A stretch of 57,664 nucleotides of DNA. Source: Lachnospiraceae bacterium (GTDB taxonomy: Bacteria > Bacillota > Clostridia > Lachnospirales > Lachnospiraceae). The DNA lies in NCBI GenBank assembly GCA_017962825.1, contig JAGCUO010000168.1:1-57664 (forward strand), written 5' to 3'. This document shows positions 54,186 to 57,664 of the stretch, one piece after another. Within the stretch, counting starts at the first letter, position 1. The number at the start of each line of letters is the position of its first letter. The position numbers and the translations under genes are program-made. The notes beneath the pieces were generated by a model that was not told the origin of the DNA, did not search any database, and worked only from the letters and a program-made list of their open reading frames with translations.

Positions 54186-55583
54186 TTACTTAGCAAGTGT
54201 AAAGGTCATCTTATCTGCCGGCATGACAAGACCGACTATATCGCCCAGATTCCAGAGATACTCATCGTCTACGATAAGATCGTGACCTCTTGCGGTACGG
54301 ATGACATAGCTGTAATGATCACCTTTATATATAAGGTTGATGATCTCTCCGGAGGTAAGTCCCTTCTCGGCATCATCGGTAAGTTCGATATCCGCAGGTT
54401 CGATGGAAATGTGGATCTTGATATTCTCGGGTCTGACAGTCTCTCCGGAAGAATCCTTGAGAATGCCGTCCTTAAGAGACGAACCCTTGATTATCTGAGT
54501 GATATCGGCTTCGATTTCTTTTCCGTTATATTCCAGTCCGTATTCATCGGTGATATCCGCGTCAAACCTGGTTGTATGATCTTCAGCGATCATGATGTGG
54601 ATACCGTCGGGATCAAGGCACATTCCCACCTCTTCTCCTACTTTCGGAGTTTTGGTAGACTGAATGACCATCTCATACTTGCCGCTTTCTACGGTGATCT
54701 CATAGTGGATTCCCTTGAATACGACATTTGTAACTACACCCTTAACGGTGCCTTTTTCGGGAGCGGTCAGGATAACGTCCTCGGGACGGACAACCGCATC
54801 GATCTGGGTTCCTTCAGGAACATCATCCAGACAATCGAACTCACCGCCGCAGAATCTGACCTTAAGCTTTCCTGTCATGATTCCTTTGAAAATATTACTC
54901 TCGCCGATGAAGTCCGCTACAAAAGCGTTCTTGGGCTCGTTGTAAATATCCTCGGGAGTTCCTATCTGCTGGATCTGGCCGCCGTTCATAACGACGATTT
55001 TATCGGACATGGTCAGAGCTTCTTCCTGATCATGAGTTACATATATAAAAGTAATGCCGAGCTTATCATGCATGGACTTAAGCTCTATCTGCATCTCTTT
55101 TCTCATCTTGAGATCAAGTGCACCGAGAGGCTCGTCCAGAAGAAGTATCTCAGGCTCATTTACAAGAGCGCGGGCTATGGCGATACGCTGCTGCTGACCG
55201 CCGGAAAGAGTCGCAACGCTTCTTTCCTCAAAGCCTTCAAGGTCAACCATTTCAAGAACATGTTTGACCTTCTTATCTATCTCCTCACGGTCCATCTTCT
55301 TGAGCTTAAGGCCGAAGGCGATATTATCGTATATATTCATATGGGTGAAAAGTGCATAGCGCTGGAAAACCGTATTAACGGGGCGCTTGTTGGGAGGAAG
55401 CTTTGATATATCCTTGCCTCCGAGTAAGATCTGACCGCTTGTGGGTCTGTCAAAACCTGCGATCATTCGAAGAGTAGTGGTCTTACCACAACCTGAAGGT
55501 CCGAGGAATGTGACGAACTCGCCTCTTTCAATCGAAAGATTGAAATTATCGACGGCAATGAAACCGTTGTCATCTACATTTAT
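54186..55583 (-). CDS. potA: PotA polyamine ABC ATPase, N-terminus truncated, no start codon
   Basis: The open frame runs 465 codons from the base after the chemoreceptor stop (55584-55586) to TAA at 54186. It begins [20 protein letters not shown], so about 12-15 residues of usual PotA (the A-loop with its aromatic residue) are missing. No ATG, GTG or TTG lies ahead of Walker A (GPSGCGKTT, about 55490); the first ATG is 55466, inside the P-loop region. The rest is normal: [44 protein letters not shown]. The C-terminal part holds two TOBE-like repeats ([28 protein letters not shown]). Either a decayed start or a true alternative initiation. Confidence 0.85.
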   Translation of the reverse strand: MNVDDNGFIAVDNFNLSIERGEFVTFLGPSGCGKTTTLRMIAGFDRPTSGQILLGGKDISKLPPNKRPVNTVFQRYALFTHMNIYDNIAFGLKLKKMDREEIDKKVKHVLEMVDLEGFEERSVATLSGGQQQRIAIARALVNEPEILLLDEPLGALDLKMRKEMQIELKSMHDKLGITFIYVTHDQEEALTMSDKIVVMNGGQIQQIGTPEDIYNEPKNAFVADFIGESNIFKGIMTGKLKVRFCGGEFDCLDDVPEGTQIDAVVRPEDVILTAPEKGTVKGVVTNVVFKGIHYEITVESGKYEMVIQSTKTPKVGEEVGMCLDPDGIHIMIAEDHTTRFDADITDEYGLEYNGKEIEADITQIIKGSSLKDGILKDSSGETVRPENIKIHISIEPADIELTDDAEKGLTSGEIINLIYKGDHYSYVIRTARGHDLIVDDEYLWNLGDIVGLVMPADKMTFTLAK

Positions 55584-57290
55584 CTATACTTTGTAATTAC
55601 CTACCATATTTCCGAGGTCATCGGACTGATTCTTGATATTATCAGCCTTCTCGGCAACGTTTTTGATGATTCCCGTAATCTCCGTGCAAGCATTTGCGGT
55701 AATCTCCGCAGACGATGCGTTCTCCTCGGAGATTGCAGAAAGACTGCTGATGGAATCATTGAGTACGTTACATACCTTATTGATATCATCAACATTTACC
55801 CTGATCGCATCGAAGTTTTCCTTGGTGCTGTTGATGTTGTCAAACAGCGTGGTAAGGGATTCCTTCGAGTTCATGCTGGTTGTTTCCTGTTTTGACATTA
55901 CGTCATTAAGCTTGGTGACCAGGCTGATTGTCTTATCTGTCTGGGTTTTGAGCTCGTCCATGATGTACTTAATGGATGCGGACGACTCGTTGGATTGAAC
56001 CGCAAGCTTACCGATTTCCTCTGCGACAACCGCAAATCCGCGACCGGCTTCTCCTGCTCTTGCTGCCTCAATGGAGGCATTGAGTGATAAGAGATTGGTC
56101 TGATTTGCAATGGAGTTGATGACATCCGCCGCATTGGTAACTTCCTCAACGAAGTTTCCTACGCTGCCCATCTCTTCGGTAACCTGGGCAAGTTCTCTCA
56201 TGGATTCCTGGATCGAAGCAATAAGTTCTTCGAAAGTCTTGGATACATGGTTGGAGTTTGCAGCCATGCTGCTCGTGCACTCTTCTGCGGTTTCAACCGT
56301 ATCGGACATCTCGGACAGACGATTAACGATGGTACGTACATTATCGGATGCACTGTTTACATCTTCGGCCTGCTGGAGAGCTCCGCTGGACACTCCCGAG
56401 ATTGCATTTGAAAGCTCGTTCATGGTCTTGCTTGCTCTCTCGGTAATATCCGTCAGCTCATTGGATGCGGATACAGAGCTGTCCACGTTATTTTTTACTC
56501 CGGATACGATATCCCTGATCTGGTCGATGAAGGTGTTCATGTTTCCGGCGATAACTTCGAATTCATCACCCGATGAGATCTCAATCTTCTTGGTGAGGTC
56601 TCCGGATCCGTCAGCGATGTCGCTGAGCTTATTGTTAAGAGTCTTGAAACTTTTGTTGATCTTGGCAGATACATAAAGAATGGCAAGAATACTTAAGACT
56701 AAGATAATTAAGCTGGTACCGACAATCGTGCGGATGTTTTTGGCAATCTGTTCGTCATACCAGTCTGCGCTGAAGTCAACACCTACGACTCCGGCTACTT
56801 TTCCGTCAGAGGTAAATACAGGGCTGTATGCGCTGTAATGGTTGCCCCACTCATCTGAATAAGGTACATCATCAACCGCTCCGGTGCCGTTTCCCGCTTC
56901 GATCAGTGCGTCGGTAACTTCAACCTCATCGCCCCAGTCTGCAGGATCTTCCGTATCCGCATCCACGGTGAAAATAAAACCGCTTCCGCTCTTTTCCATA
57001 CAATAGATATACTCAAGATCGGTATTGTCCCTGTAAGCGGCGAGGTCATCCAAAACCGATAAAAACTCTTCGGTTTCCTGATCACCGTCTTCAAGCGCAT
57101 CAAGAACATCACCGTCAATTTCCGCAGCAGCGGTATTGGCGATGTCCATCATTCTCTGCTTGATAAGATGATCCATTGCGGAGGCTGATTGTTTAACCGA
57201 TATGGTTCCAAGAACGGCAGTAGCAACAACAAGAACGACAACATTGATCAACAAGATCTGCAAGGTAAGACTGATTCTCCGTACCTTCAT
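55584..57290 (-). CDS. Methyl-accepting chemotaxis protein
   Basis: A 568-residue chemoreceptor, ATG 57290 behind GGGGAG. Helix 1 is about residues 10-30. The external domain is about 150 residues with dCache/PDC-like features ([39 protein letters not shown]). Helix 2 is about 190-210, HAMP to about 260, and the signalling hairpin tip [20 protein letters not shown] near residue 410 is fully conserved. It ends NMVGNYKV with no CheR-docking pentapeptide. It senses an unknown small ligand, perhaps an organic acid or amino acid. Position ahead of potABCD suggests, without proof, a link to polyamine sensing; potA begins in the same frame right after its TAG. Confidence 0.92.
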   Translation of the reverse strand: MKVRRISLTLQILLINVVVLVVATAVLGTISVKQSASAMDHLIKQRMMDIANTAAAEIDGDVLDALEDGDQETEEFLSVLDDLAAYRDNTDLEYIYCMEKSGSGFIFTVDADTEDPADWGDEVEVTDALIEAGNGTGAVDDVPYSDEWGNHYSAYSPVFTSDGKVAGVVGVDFSADWYDEQIAKNIRTIVGTSLIILVLSILAILYVSAKINKSFKTLNNKLSDIADGSGDLTKKIEISSGDEFEVIAGNMNTFIDQIRDIVSGVKNNVDSSVSASNELTDITERASKTMNELSNAISGVSSGALQQAEDVNSASDNVRTIVNRLSEMSDTVETAEECTSSMAANSNHVSKTFEELIASIQESMRELAQVTEEMGSVGNFVEEVTNAADVINSIANQTNLLSLNASIEAARAGEAGRGFAVVAEEIGKLAVQSNESSASIKYIMDELKTQTDKTISLVTKLNDVMSKQETTSMNSKESLTTLFDNINSTKENFDAIRVNVDDINKVCNVLNDSISSLSAISEENASSAEITANACTEITGIIKNVAEKADNIKNQSDDLGNMVGNYKV

Positions 57291-57395
57291 ATTGCTCCCC
57301 CTGTTGCAGGATTGATTTCCGCCCGGGCGTGCCTGCATCACTAGCGGGCAGTGAACTATGGCTATATGTTACCATAATCGGGCTGCAGAGTGCCA

Positions 57396-57429
57396 CAAAA
57401 AACTACCCGAGCCAAACGGCCCGGGTAGT
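57396..57429 (-). terminator. Terminator of the gene at the window end
   Basis: Stem ACTACCCGGGCC / GGCTCGGGTAGT (minus strand) with a 4-base loop, then a T-run; 13 bases after the stop. Confidence 0.9.
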
Positions 57430-57441
57430 AAAAAGAACTAA

Positions 57442-57664
57442 TTATTCGCCTGAAACCCAAAGCTGGTCATAATCACCTGATGAAGAATCCTCAAACAGAT
57501 CTTCGGAATCGGTTACATTACCGGAAGAAGCTTCAGACATATCCTGGATTGCAAGGTTGACCATGTTGTCAATTTCATCCATTACACTGCTTTCATCAGA
57601 GATAGCAGCCTCTTCTTCAGATTCTTCTGACAGATATTCAACGGCAAGAGATGCCATGGAAATA
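57442..57664 (-). CDS. Acidic Ser-rich protein, 5' partial
   Basis: The frame is still open at the window end. The visible 74 residues are rich in Glu, Asp and Ser (EYLSEESEEEAAISDESS, DLFEDSSSGDYDQLWVSGE) with no cysteine. It could be the C-terminus of a secreted or signalling protein; ATG 57657 is not supported by a visible ribosome site because the upstream bases lie outside. Function unknown. Confidence 0.6.
   Translation of the reverse strand, partial: ISMASLAVEYLSEESEEEAAISDESSVMDEIDNMVNLAIQDMSEASSGNVTDSEDLFEDSSSGDYDQLWVSGE

Noticed and set aside
54282-55406. Long plus-strand frame (374 codons) opposite potA
   Set aside because: Antisense shadow of a well-conserved ATPase; no promoter or ribosome site.
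55584-55586. TAG between the chemoreceptor and potA as a recoded codon (pyrrolysine or readthrough fusion)
   Set aside because: No sign of a readthrough signal or structure, and other genes do not show internal TAG; kept only as one option in the potA finding.

Overview
The window looks like chromosome from an anaerobic Firmicute of the class Clostridia, most likely a Lachnospiraceae (Butyrivibrio-like) member. This is an inference from gene content: strong AGGAGG ribosome sites, a stand-alone AICAR formyltransferase paired with a PurO-type IMP cyclohydrolase, LL-diaminopimelate aminotransferase, GlnRS, a DUF4320/Flp1-type Tad locus, and several zinc-ribbon membrane proteins. I see no rRNA, tRNA, CRISPR array, intact transposase or phage gene.

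Layout. 1-4.3 kb (plus strand): the end of a heterodimer-type ABC exporter, a HerA-like DUF853 ATPase, a 780-bp gene-poor gap with DnaA-box-like sites and palindromes, and a small YtxH-like protein. 4.3-8.2 kb (minus): DUF2225 protein, glnS, AICAR formyltransferase. 8.2-13 kb is an AT-rich accessory island. It holds GGGGACG palindromic repeats and a graveyard of polymorphic-toxin C-terminal ends, each followed by its immunity gene: two Tdi1/GAD-like immunity paralogues, an HEGTH metallopeptidase-like toxin tail, and a cysteine-protease-like toxin end with a separate immunity candidate. 13-20 kb: lipoprotein, esterase, purO, a GGDEF-EAL protein and guaB. Together with the formyltransferase, these three loci give the last two steps to IMP and the first step to GMP.

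20.2-30.9 kb is a membrane-stress-like cluster. Two operons diverge from back-to-back consensus promoters at 27.75-27.83 kb. The minus one encodes an ABC ATPase, a Gln/Ala-rich membrane protein, two ABC-2 permeases, a zinc-ribbon/propeller protein and a small membrane protein. The plus one encodes a second zinc-ribbon membrane protein and a membrane-anchored metallophosphoesterase. 30.9-36.8 kb: a secreted propeller-like protein and a 1613-residue secreted protein with InlB-type repeats and an ALK/LTK-like glycine-rich domain. 37-42.4 kb: a tightly coupled housekeeping operon (glycosyltransferase, hisC, small exporter, methyltransferase, hslO, dapL). 42.6-45.4 kb: a self-contained CPBP protease / GntR regulator / DUF5808 membrane protein operon whose promoter overlaps a large inverted repeat.

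45.4-50.7 kb is a compact Gram-positive Tad pilus operon (tadA-tadB-tadC-flp-two pseudopilin-like proteins-cpaB-prepilin peptidase). 50.9-57.3 kb carries a 41-residue membrane peptide and a polyamine ABC transporter (potABCD) behind a methyl-accepting chemotaxis protein. The potA frame begins directly after the chemoreceptor stop codon, in the same frame, with no usable start codon ahead of its Walker A motif. This is the most striking sequence anomaly here. A partial acidic protein ends the window.
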